This document shows positions 5,391-10,962 of a stretch of 10,962 bases of DNA, one piece after another. The DNA lies in contig DXRF01000053.1 in NCBI GenBank assembly GCA_019411205.1, positions 3,230-14,191 of the forward strand. Reading direction: 5' to 3'. The notes beneath the pieces are model-generated. The model searched no databases. It was given only the letters and a program-made list of their open reading frames with translations, and was not told the origin of the DNA. The number at the start of each line of letters is the position of its first letter. Position 1 is the first letter of the stretch. The position numbers and the translations under genes are program-made. Origin of the DNA: Parabacteroides sp. (GTDB lineage Bacteria > Bacteroidota > Bacteroidia > Bacteroidales > Tannerellaceae).

Positions 5391-6551
5391 TCATTTGGAA
5401 GTATCTTCATCTTCTTCGTCGTCCCAATCTTCATAATCTTCATACTCTTCATCATCGGGATCATCCTCATCAAGAGGAATGATAAAATCGTCATCATCAA
5501 GTGAAAGCGCGCCGACATCGATGTTCTTATGTACAATACGCTCTACCTCGTGGAATGTTTCCTTGTTCAATTCCTTCCACAGCAGGTCTTTCAACTCAAC
5601 GATTCCCTTTCCGGCAACGGAAGAGATAAATACATAAGGAACACCCTCCGGCAGATCTTCGGACAACGCCTCAATCAACTCCTCATCCAGCATATCGCTC
5701 TTGGTGATAGCCAGGACACGGCTTTTGCCCTGCAAATCCGGGTTATACTTGACCAGCTCACCCAAAAGGATTTCGTATTCCTTCTTGATGTCATCCGCAT
5801 CGGCCGGCACCATAAACAGGAGCAACGAGTTGCGTTCGATATGGCGCAAGAACCGTAATCCCAACCCTTTGCCTTCGCTCGCACCTTCGATAATACCTGG
5901 AATATCGGCCATGACGAACGACCGGTTGTCACGATAGCTTACGATACCCAGGTTCGGTTCGAGCGTCGTAAACGGATAATTGGCGATCTTCGGTTTGGCC
6001 GCCGAAACAACAGACAGCAACGTCGACTTTCCGGCATTCGGGAAACCGACCAGGCCAACATCGGCCAGCAGCTTCAATTGCAGGATCACCATACGTTCCT
6101 GCGCCGGTTCGCCGGGTTGTGCATAGCGGGGAGCCTGGTTGGTCGACGTCTTGAAATGGCAGTTACCCAATCCTCCACGTCCGCCTTTCAGCAGCATTAC
6201 CTTCTGACCGTCTTCGGTCACATCACAGATAAACTCGCCCGTATCGGCATCATACACGACTGTCCCGCAAGGAACCTCTATCACACGGTCTTCACCGTCT
6301 TTCCCGAAACTGCGTTTGGCACCGCCACCTTCACCATTCGTCGCCATGATATGACGTTCATACTTCAGGTGGAGAAGCGTCCAGTAATTCCGGTTCCCAC
6401 GAAGATACACATGGCCTCCTCTCCCTCCATCGCCCCCGTCGGGACCTCCTTTCGGAATGTATTTCTCGCGGCGAAAGTGAGAAGACCCTCTCCCACCCTT
6501 ACCAGAGCGGCAATAGATCTTTACATAATCTACAAAGTTTGATTCAGCCAT
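5391..6551 (-). CDS. obgE: Obg-family ribosome-assembly GTPase
   Basis: 386 residues from ATG at 6551-6549 to TGA at 5393-5391. Obg is a GTPase of late 50S subunit assembly and growth/stress control. The N-terminal Obg fold (about 1-158) is glycine rich (KGGPDGGDGGRGG at 34-46, NGEGGGAKRSFGKDG at 72-86). The G domain has P-loop GFPNAGKST (169-177), switch I with TT at 195-196, DIPG (216-219), TKSD (283-286) and SSVAGKG (310-316). The last 35 or so residues are almost all D and E with some Y and W, in place of a globular C-terminal OCT domain; similar acidic tails are usual in Bacteroidetes Obg. It is separated from adk by 90 bases holding a long inverted repeat and is followed ten bases later by pgeF. 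No promoter was recognised in the gap, so it may depend on the adk promoter. Confidence 0.98.
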   Translation of the reverse strand: MAESNFVDYVKIYCRSGKGGRGSSHFRREKYIPKGGPDGGDGGRGGHVYLRGNRNYWTLLHLKYERHIMATNGEGGGAKRSFGKDGEDRVIEVPCGTVVYDADTGEFICDVTEDGQKVMLLKGGRGGLGNCHFKTSTNQAPRYAQPGEPAQERMVILQLKLLADVGLVGFPNAGKSTLLSVVSAAKPKIANYPFTTLEPNLGIVSYRDNRSFVMADIPGIIEGASEGKGLGLRFLRHIERNSLLLFMVPADADDIKKEYEILLGELVKYNPDLQGKSRVLAITKSDMLDEELIEALSEDLPEGVPYVFISSVAGKGIVELKDLLWKELNKETFHEVERIVHKNIDVGALSLDDDDFIIPLDEDDPDDEEYEDYEDWDDEEDEDTSK

Positions 6552-6572
6552 TTTTACTTTTTTATTTATGAC

Positions 6573-6634
6573 TTGTGATTTATGATTTATAATAACAACC
6601 TATACCGCTTGTCGCTATAAATCATAAATCACAA
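6573..6634. repeat. 19-bp perfect inverted repeat made of heptamer units between obgE and adk
   Basis: Left arm 6573-6591 and right arm 6616-6634 are exact reverse complements (core GTGATTTATGATTTATA), with a 24-base centre. The left side reads as heptamers ATTTATG/ACTTGTG/ATTTATG/ATTTATA from 6564; the right arm as three related units on the other strand. The RNA would fold into a long AU-rich hairpin just after the adk stop, which could terminate transcription or protect the 3' end. Confidence 0.9.
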
Positions 6635-6641
6635 ATCTTAT

Positions 6642-7211
6642 TTACAAACTATTTACAGCTTCTTTGATACGACCAAAGATTTCTTCAATTGTACCCATAC
6701 CTTTGATGGCAACATGTTTGCCTTCACCGATATAGTAATCAGCCAGAGGAGCGGTCTGTTTGTGATAAACATCCAGTCTTGACTTGATTGTTTCCAGATT
6801 GTCATCCGAACGGCCTGAAACCTTACCGCGTTCCAACAGGCGGTTGATCAGTTCTTCTTCTTCTACCTGAAGGTTCAGCATAACGGAAACATCGGTTCCA
6901 CGTTTATTCAACATTTCTTTCAGTGCCTTAGCCTGCGGGATCGTACGGGGGAAACCGTCGAAGATAACGCCCTTGGAGTTCACCTTGCTGTCCAAAACCT
7001 TGGCCAACATGTCAACGATCAGTTCATCCGGAACCAACTGTCCTTTTTCGATGTAATCTTTAGCAATCTTTCCCAACTCTGTCTCGTTCTTCATTTCAGA
7101 ACGCAAGACATCACCTGTAGAGATATGGTCCAAACCATATTCTTTAATAATCAATTCGCTCTGTGTTCCCTTTCCTGAACCGGGAGCACCAAAAATAACA
7201 ATGTTCAACAT
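6642..7211 (-). CDS. adk: Adenylate kinase
   Basis: 189 residues from ATG at 7211-7209 to TAA at 6644-6642. It catalyses AMP + ATP = 2 ADP in the cytoplasm. Visible motifs are the P-loop GAPGSGKGT (8-16), STGDVLR of the AMP site (31-37), DGFPRT (85-90) and a short LID segment RGKVSGRSDD (128-137), which lacks the four-cysteine zinc LID of many long bacterial enzymes. Length and LID are those of the short-type enzyme common in Bacteroidetes. The gene has a good promoter of its own at 7299-7329, inside the repeat-bordered gap after hpt. Together with hpt it covers purine nucleotide salvage and balance. Confidence 0.98.
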   Translation of the reverse strand: MLNIVIFGAPGSGKGTQSELIIKEYGLDHISTGDVLRSEMKNETELGKIAKDYIEKGQLVPDELIVDMLAKVLDSKVNSKGVIFDGFPRTIPQAKALKEMLNKRGTDVSVMLNLQVEEEELINRLLERGKVSGRSDDNLETIKSRLDVYHKQTAPLADYYIGEGKHVAIKGMGTIEEIFGRIKEAVNSL

Positions 7212-7230
7212 AACAAAGTAAACTTTTTAA

Positions 7231-7260
7231 ATTGACAATTGACAATTGAGAATTGACAAT
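7231..7260. repeat. Tandem heptamer repeat (ATTGACA) in the adk leader
   Basis: Units ATTGACA, ATTGACA, ATTGAGA, ATTGACA at 7231-7258, plus AT. It lies about 20 bases upstream of the adk ATG and would be in its 5' leader RNA. Part of it (7238-7256) is the left arm of an inverted repeat. Confidence 0.88.
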
Positions 7261-7298
7261 CACCTGCCAATCTCAAGCGCCCATCGTCTCCTTTTCTA

Positions 7299-7329
7299 TA
7301 AATTTAATGTAACCAATTTCTTCTCCAAA
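7299..7329 (-). promoter_or_regulatory. Bacteroides-type promoter for adk
   Basis: On the minus strand: TTTG (7329-7326), exactly 19 bases, TAAATTTA (7306-7299), one mismatch to TAnnTTTG. It lies between the two arms of the heptamer inverted repeat, giving a leader of roughly 80 bases. Confidence 0.6.
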
Positions 7330-7330
7330 C

Positions 7331-7358
7331 TGGCAATTTCCAATTCTCAATTGCCAAT
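7331..7358. repeat. Inverted heptamer repeat overlapping the 3' end of hpt
   Basis: On the minus strand this reads ATTGGCA, ATTGAGA, ATTGGAA, ATTGCCA. The segment 7340-7358 is the reverse complement of 7238-7256 with two mismatches, so the two repeats can pair across the adk promoter. The hpt stop codon (7349-7347) lies inside it. Confidence 0.85.
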
Positions 7359-7886
7359 TATCTTATATATATTCCGATAGCCCCGTCCCAGCTCATCATA
7401 ATCCAGTCCGTAACCGACAATGAAGTCACTCGGAATCCGGATGCCGACATAATCAGGCTTCAGATCGCACTTCAACGAATCAGGCTTGAACAGCATAGTC
7501 GCCAGCTTAACATCGGCCGCACCGTCCTTGCGAAGCTTGTCCATCACATACTGCATCGTAAAGCCGGTATCGATAATATCCTCGATCAAGATCAAAGTTC
7601 TCCCTTTCACATCGGCCTGCACCGGCATAATCTCACGAACCACACCGGTCGTACTGGTCCCCTTATAGGAAGAATAGCGGGCAAAAGTGATTTCATACGG
7701 TTCGTTCAACTGGCGCATCAGCTCCGCTGTGAACATAAAAGCACCGTTCAGAATGCCTACGAACAACGGATGCGTGCCTTTCACATCGGCACGAATACGT
7801 TCCGCCACTTTTCCTATCGCTTCTTTTATCTCCTCTTCCGGGATAAAGAGTTCAAATTCTTTGTCTTTTAATCGGATTCTATCCAT
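7347..7886 (-). CDS. hpt: Hypoxanthine (guanine) phosphoribosyltransferase
   Basis: 179 residues from ATG at 7886-7884 to TGA at 7349-7347. It converts hypoxanthine or guanine plus PRPP to IMP or GMP in purine salvage. The PRPP-binding loop LILIEDIIDTG (98-108) is clear, as are the N-terminal GILNGAFMFTAEL (44-56) and the C-terminal base-binding stretch FIVGYGLDYDELGRGYRNI (155-173). The ATG is chosen because a strong promoter lies at 7910-7940 and the longer frame to 7937 would start in the -33 box. The last four codons and the stop lie in a heptamer repeat (7331-7358), so the very end of the protein (IIGN) is encoded by repeat-like DNA. It is the first gene of the minus-strand block and is divergent from the DUF3078 gene. 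Confidence 0.95.
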   Translation of the reverse strand: MDRIRLKDKEFELFIPEEEIKEAIGKVAERIRADVKGTHPLFVGILNGAFMFTAELMRQLNEPYEITFARYSSYKGTSTTGVVREIMPVQADVKGRTLILIEDIIDTGFTMQYVMDKLRKDGAADVKLATMLFKPDSLKCDLKPDYVGIRIPSDFIVGYGLDYDELGRGYRNIYKIIGN

Positions 7887-7909
7887 ATTCCGTCTGATTT
7901 TCGAGGGGA

Positions 7910-7940
7910 CAAATGTACAACTTTTTCGGGTAAGCACAAA
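7910..7940 (-). promoter_or_regulatory. Bacteroides-type promoter for hpt
   Basis: On the minus strand: TTTG (7940-7937), exactly 19 bases, TACATTTG (7917-7910). Both boxes and the spacer match the Bacteroides consensus fully. The ATG is 23 bases past the -7 box. Confidence 0.85.
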
Positions 7941-8090
7941 AGTGGATTTTCATTTTCTGCTTTCTGCCAAAATATTGTTCTCCACAGTCTACCTGCCGGC
8001 TTCACTTTCTCACGCAACGAAAAGTCTGCCCGAAAAACCGACAGGTTCCCGGCAACACCGAAAACAAAATACACTTACCTATAATTAATA

Positions 8091-8122
8091 TTAGTCTATC
8101 TCAGAACTTTTCACTATTTTCG
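8091..8122 (+). promoter_or_regulatory. Probable promoter for the DUF3078 gene
   Basis: TTAG (8091-8094), 20 bases, TATTTTCG (8115-8122): seven of eight at the -7 box if n positions are free, three of four at -33. It lies 36 bases before the ATG. The 150 bases between it and the hpt promoter show no gene. Confidence 0.45.
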
Positions 8123-8158
8123 CACCAATATTTTAAATGAATGTAAAAAGATGCGACT

Positions 8159-9706
8159 ATGATACAGAGGTCTGTTTTAGCGTTGTTTATTGTATTGTTA
8201 TTCAGTAGTAATCGAACAGAAGCACAAGATGTAAATATCATTAGCGGAAACCAGTTAAACCAACCGGTTCAGACTGCTACCCCCGACACGTTTCCTTTAT
8301 TAGACTTGGAAGAAACGGAACTGGATAAAATTCCTGACCTCAGGGCACAGTTCGAGAAACTCAACAGCAGTTACTCCTCTCCCGCTACACCGAGTGAGAA
8401 CTTGCTCCGCTTCTTAAAGAAAGACGAGATCGAGTTATCGCCGGAAGCACAATACTGGGTAAATTGGGTACGCGACCCGTCTACCATCATCAGCCCGTGG
8501 GTCACCTTGCGGGATACGACCATCGTCAACCCTCTGTTCACCCCGATCCTGTTCAAGGGAGGACTTATTCCGGAAGACCTGCAACTGTATGATAAGGACT
8601 TTATTGCTAAACAACGTCCCAGCTTTCCATTGTTCGAACCGGACACGACTTTGTTTCAAGACGAAATACTAAAGAACAAGCTGCAGAATACCGCATATAA
8701 TTATGTACGTAAGAACTATCCGGAATACTTCCGCTATTCGGAACGCGACCTGCCGACCGACGTCGTTCAAACGCATGTCATCAAGAAAGCGACATACGAA
8801 CCGGAACTGATCAGGATAGAAAACGATCCGAACGCTTTCAGTGACGTGGATGCTCCGGTCAAGTTCATCCCGGAACGCCGTTATTGGGTTTCCCATTTCG
8901 AAAGTGCCATTCAGTTTGCACAGAATTACATCTCTCCGAACTGGCACAAGGGAGGTGTGAGCACTTTGAACCTGACCAACCGCCAGTATTTCGTATACAA
9001 CTATAACAAAGACAAAGTCCAGTTTACCAACGAACTGGAATGGAAAACGAACGTCTATACGGCTCCCAAGGATACGTTGCGCGATTATAAGATCGGTGAT
9101 GACGTGTTGCGCCTTCACAGCAATATCGGTTACAAAGCATTCAACAAATGGTTCTATACCTTCGATGCGACATTCCAGACACAGCTGTTCAGCAATTATG
9201 CGGAAAACACGAACAATAAACTTGCCGGTTTCTTATCGCCGTTCAACATCAACCTCGGTATCGGTATGAAATACGACTTGAACAAGACATTCCCCAACAG
9301 ACGTCATAAAAAACTGACCCTGTCTGCCAACCTGGCTCCGCTCTCATATACATTCATGTACAGTACGGACAAGGACATAGATTTGGGCCGTCACGGTTTC
9401 AAAAAGAATGAAGCCACGGATAAATACAACTACAAGCTCAGCCAGTTCGGTTCCACGATCAATGCAACCATGACATTCCAGTTCAACCGGAATGTCAGCT
9501 GGTATTCACGTTTTTATTATTTCACCAGCTACGACCGTATGTTGGGTGAATTTGAAAACCGCCTGACAATGGCCATCAGCCGTTTCTTCTCTACGACCAT
9601 ATCATTGAACCTCCGGTACGATGACGCTGTGGAAAAGAAAGAAGATTTCGACAGTTATCTTCAGATCAACGAGCTGTTAAGCTTCGGGTTTAATTACAAA
9701 TGGTAA
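8159..9706 (+). CDS. DUF3078-family outer-membrane protein, probable beta-barrel
   Basis: 515 residues from ATG at 8159 to TAA at 9704-9706. The N-terminus has a signal peptide (RSVLALFIVLLFSSNRTEAQ, likely cleaved near residue 22). A linker of about 200 residues, rich in D, P and T, precedes a C-terminal domain from about residue 235 with the recognisable start YWVSHFESAIQFAQNYISPNWHKGG and then alternating aromatic/polar strands (for example FTNELEWKTNVYT, LRLHSNIGYKAF, SWYSRFYYFTSY), ending in an aromatic residue (Trp) as many outer-membrane barrels do. I assign it to the DUF3078 family, which is confined mainly to Bacteroidetes and has no established function. The long N-terminal extension ahead of the barrel is not typical of simple porins. 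It has its own probable promoter and a weak hairpin after the stop, so it is likely separate from the rnf genes. Confidence 0.85.
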   Translation: MIQRSVLALFIVLLFSSNRTEAQDVNIISGNQLNQPVQTATPDTFPLLDLEETELDKIPDLRAQFEKLNSSYSSPATPSENLLRFLKKDEIELSPEAQYWVNWVRDPSTIISPWVTLRDTTIVNPLFTPILFKGGLIPEDLQLYDKDFIAKQRPSFPLFEPDTTLFQDEILKNKLQNTAYNYVRKNYPEYFRYSERDLPTDVVQTHVIKKATYEPELIRIENDPNAFSDVDAPVKFIPERRYWVSHFESAIQFAQNYISPNWHKGGVSTLNLTNRQYFVYNYNKDKVQFTNELEWKTNVYTAPKDTLRDYKIGDDVLRLHSNIGYKAFNKWFYTFDATFQTQLFSNYAENTNNKLAGFLSPFNINLGIGMKYDLNKTFPNRRHKKLTLSANLAPLSYTFMYSTDKDIDLGRHGFKKNEATDKYNYKLSQFGSTINATMTFQFNRNVSWYSRFYYFTSYDRMLGEFENRLTMAISRFFSTTISLNLRYDDAVEKKEDFDSYLQINELLSFGFNYKW

Positions 9707-9707
9707 G

Positions 9708-9739
9708 ACAAAGTCGATTATTTCCATAATAAACTTTGT
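9708..9739 (+). terminator. Weak hairpin after the DUF3078 gene
   Basis: ACAAAGT (9708-9714) pairs with ACTTTGT (9733-9739), and TTATT with AATAA inside, leaving a CGA bulge. It starts two bases after the stop. No T-run follows, so it may only slow or process the transcript. Confidence 0.35.
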
Positions 9740-9745
9740 TAATCG

Positions 9746-9776
9746 TGACATAATTTCCAAATAATACGTACTTTTG
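9746..9776 (+). promoter_or_regulatory. Probable promoter for the rseC-rnf operon
   Basis: The -7 box TACTTTTG (9769-9776) matches the Bacteroides consensus exactly; the -33 position 19 bases upstream is TGAC, a poor match. The rseC ATG is 30 bases past the -7 box. Confidence 0.5.
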
Positions 9777-9806
9777 CCTCGGTTTTGCAATGTCGAGATT
9801 ACAAAT

Positions 9807-10223
9807 ATGAGCGAAAGTATCAATCACAATGGGGTTATAGAGAAGATCGACGACGGTACGGTCTACGTCAGGATCATCCAACAATCGGCTTGCTCCGGAT
9901 GCCATGCGAAAAGCATGTGTACGGCATCCGAGAGTAAAGAGAAGATCATCGAGGTTCCTGATAACTCCGGTAAATTCCATATAAACGAAGAAGTCCAGCT
10001 ATGCGGACAAAGTTCACTGGGGCTGCAGGCCGTACTTCTCGCATTCGTATTTCCGCTGATAATAGTTTTTGCGGCTATTGTAACAGGTACAAGTATGCAA
10101 TGGGAAGAAACCACAAGCGGGTTAACCGGATTACTGCTCTTAGTTCCTTATTATTGCATATTATACTTTTTACGCGACAAACTGAAAAAGCGATTCATAT
10201 TTACTTTGAAAAAACTTAATTGA
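9807..10223 (+). CDS. rseC: RseC/MucC-family membrane protein (SoxR-reducing system type), rnf-linked
   Basis: 138 residues from ATG at 9807 to TGA at 10221-10223. The upstream TTG at 9774 falls in the -7 box and is rejected. The N-terminal cytoplasmic part has the family's cysteine cluster, CSGCHAKSMC (Cys29, Cys32, Cys38), plus Cys66, which could hold a metal or Fe-S centre. Two membrane helices follow, about residues 71-95 and 103-122, then a basic tail KKRFIFTLKK, which suggests both ends are in the cytoplasm. In E. coli RseC works with the Rsx (Rnf-like) complex in reducing SoxR; in Bacteroidetes an RseC homologue commonly heads the rnf operon. The rnfB ATG follows ten bases after the stop, so they are co-transcribed. 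Its exact role in Rnf function is inferred, not known here. Confidence 0.9.
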   Translation: MSESINHNGVIEKIDDGTVYVRIIQQSACSGCHAKSMCTASESKEKIIEVPDNSGKFHINEEVQLCGQSSLGLQAVLLAFVFPLIIVFAAIVTGTSMQWEETTSGLTGLLLLVPYYCILYFLRDKLKKRFIFTLKKLN

Positions 10224-10233
10224 CAAACATATC

Positions 10234-10962
10234 ATGATTTTAATTGCCGTTATTTCATTAGGAGCGATTGGAGCCATCGGCGCAGTTTTTCTATACGCCG
10301 CCTCCAAGAAGTTTGAAGTATACGAAGATCCTCGTATCGCACAAGTCCAGGAGGTCCTGCCTGGAGCCAATTGCGGAGGTTGTGGATACCCCGGATGCGG
10401 TGGTTTTGCTACGGCTTGTGTAAAGGCCGACACGTTGGACGGCCTGTTATGTCCCGTTGGCGGAGCACCGGTAATGGGCAAAGTAGCCACCATCCTCGGA
10501 AAAGAAGCAGCCAGCGCAGAACCGATGGTAGCCGTTGTCCGCTGCAACGGGACCTGTGCCGCCCGTCCGCGTACGAACCAATACGACGGTGTGCAGAGCT
10601 GTGCGATTGCTTCTACCCTGTATGGCGGAGAGACCGGCTGTTCATTCGGTTGCTTAGGCTATGGCGACTGTGTGGCTGCATGTAACTTCGACGCCATCCA
10701 CATCAACCCCGAGACCGGGCTTCCGGAAGTGGACGAAGACAAATGTACTTCATGTGGAGCTTGCGTAAAAGCTTGCCCGAAAAACATCATCGAACTGCGT
10801 AAGAAAGGCCCCAAATCTCGCCGCGTCTTCGTCAGCTGTGTAAACAAAGACAAAGGTGGAGTAGCCAAAAAAGCATGTGCCAATGCCTGTATCGGTTGCG
10901 GCAAATGTGCAAAGGAATGCCCGTTCGAAGCAATTACAGTGGAAAACAACGTGGCCTACATC
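10234..10962 (+). CDS. rnfB: Electron transport complex protein RnfB (3'-truncated by the window)
   Basis: The frame runs from ATG at 10234 to the last base without a stop: 243 residues. RnfB is the ferredoxin-accepting iron-sulfur subunit of the Rnf complex, which couples ferredoxin oxidation and NAD reduction to Na+ or H+ transport. An N-terminal membrane helix (about 2-23) is followed by the Rnf Fe-S domain with NCGGCGYPGCGGFA (46-59; Cys47, Cys50, Cys55, with Cys73 the likely fourth ligand). Then come a cysteine-spaced segment with Cys136, Cys140, Cys146 and Cys150 (CSFGCLGYGDCVAAC), and two classical 4Fe-4S ferredoxin motifs: Cys171/174/177/181 and Cys219/222/225/229, each ending in CP. 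So up to four clusters are suggested in the visible part. The third-type cluster has CNF where CPF is frequent. rnfC, D, G, E and A are expected beyond the window. Confidence 0.96.
   Translation, partial: MILIAVISLGAIGAIGAVFLYAASKKFEVYEDPRIAQVQEVLPGANCGGCGYPGCGGFATACVKADTLDGLLCPVGGAPVMGKVATILGKEAASAEPMVAVVRCNGTCAARPRTNQYDGVQSCAIASTLYGGETGCSFGCLGYGDCVAACNFDAIHINPETGLPEVDEDKCTSCGACVKACPKNIIELRKKGPKSRRVFVSCVNKDKGGVAKKACANACIGCGKCAKECPFEAITVENNVAYI

Noticed and set aside
4766..5482. Open frame of 238 residues on the plus strand opposite pgeF and obgE
   Set aside because: It is antisense to two well-recognised genes, has no family resemblance and contains the biased composition expected from the complement of coding DNA.
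5381..5536. Longer N-terminus for pgeF reaching to 5536
   Set aside because: The added 52 residues lie inside obgE, in a different frame over its acidic tail; they are Met/Lys/Ile rich and unlike any PgeF. The ATG at 5380 fits the family.
7273..7284. Tiny reading frame (ATG GGC GCT TGA, minus strand) in the adk leader, preceded by AAGGAG
   Set aside because: Only three codons, the AAGGAG lies at the predicted transcription start, and Bacteroidales rely little on Shine-Dalgarno sites; most likely chance.
9735..9746. 12-base string TTTGTTAATCGT shared with 3704-3715 near the winged-helix promoter
   Set aside because: Several shared 12-mers are expected by chance in 11 kb of this composition, and the copy at 9735 is not part of a palindrome, so a common operator is not supported.

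Overview
The window looks like a chromosomal segment of a Bacteroidales bacterium, closest in feel to Bacteroides/Parabacteroides. This rests on family-level recognition: a Bacteroidetes-type Obg with an acidic tail, a DUF3078 outer-membrane protein, an RseC-type gene ahead of rnfB, and several promoters of the Bacteroides form TTTG-N18-20-TAnnTTTG. No database search was possible, so genus is an inference. The content is mostly housekeeping and there is no sign of phage, insertion sequences, CRISPR or a tRNA gene.

Layout. Bases 1-870 (+) are the 3' end of a large GH2 beta-galactosidase, closed by a hairpin terminator. It converges on a long block of minus-strand genes read from about 7.9 kb down to 1.1 kb: hpt (purine salvage), adk (adenylate kinase), obgE (ribosome-assembly GTPase), pgeF (laccase-domain peptidoglycan editing factor), a stand-alone B3/B4 tRNA-synthetase editing-like protein, a 66-residue winged-helix protein with its own promoter, then a small coiled-coil protein, zapA and rny (RNase Y). 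The last three read as a cell-division/RNA-decay unit started by one good promoter at 3357-3387 and ended by a hairpin at 1043-1077. From 8159 the plus strand carries a DUF3078 outer-membrane barrel protein, an RseC-like membrane protein and the start of rnfB, which runs off the window. rseC-rnfB is the head of an Rnf ion-translocating ferredoxin:NAD oxidoreductase operon.

The most noteworthy non-coding features are: heptamer-period tandem repeats (units ATTTATG and ATTGACA) filling three gaps of the hpt-adk-obgE-pgeF-B3/B4 block, partly as long inverted repeats; a terminator-like hairpin between zapA and rny, at a place comparable to the proteobacterial ssrS (6S RNA) locus; and two palindromes placed like operators in the promoter of the winged-helix gene. 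The small coiled-coil gene five bases ahead of zapA is a candidate ZapA partner. I see no strong evidence for a wholly new system; these are the best leads.
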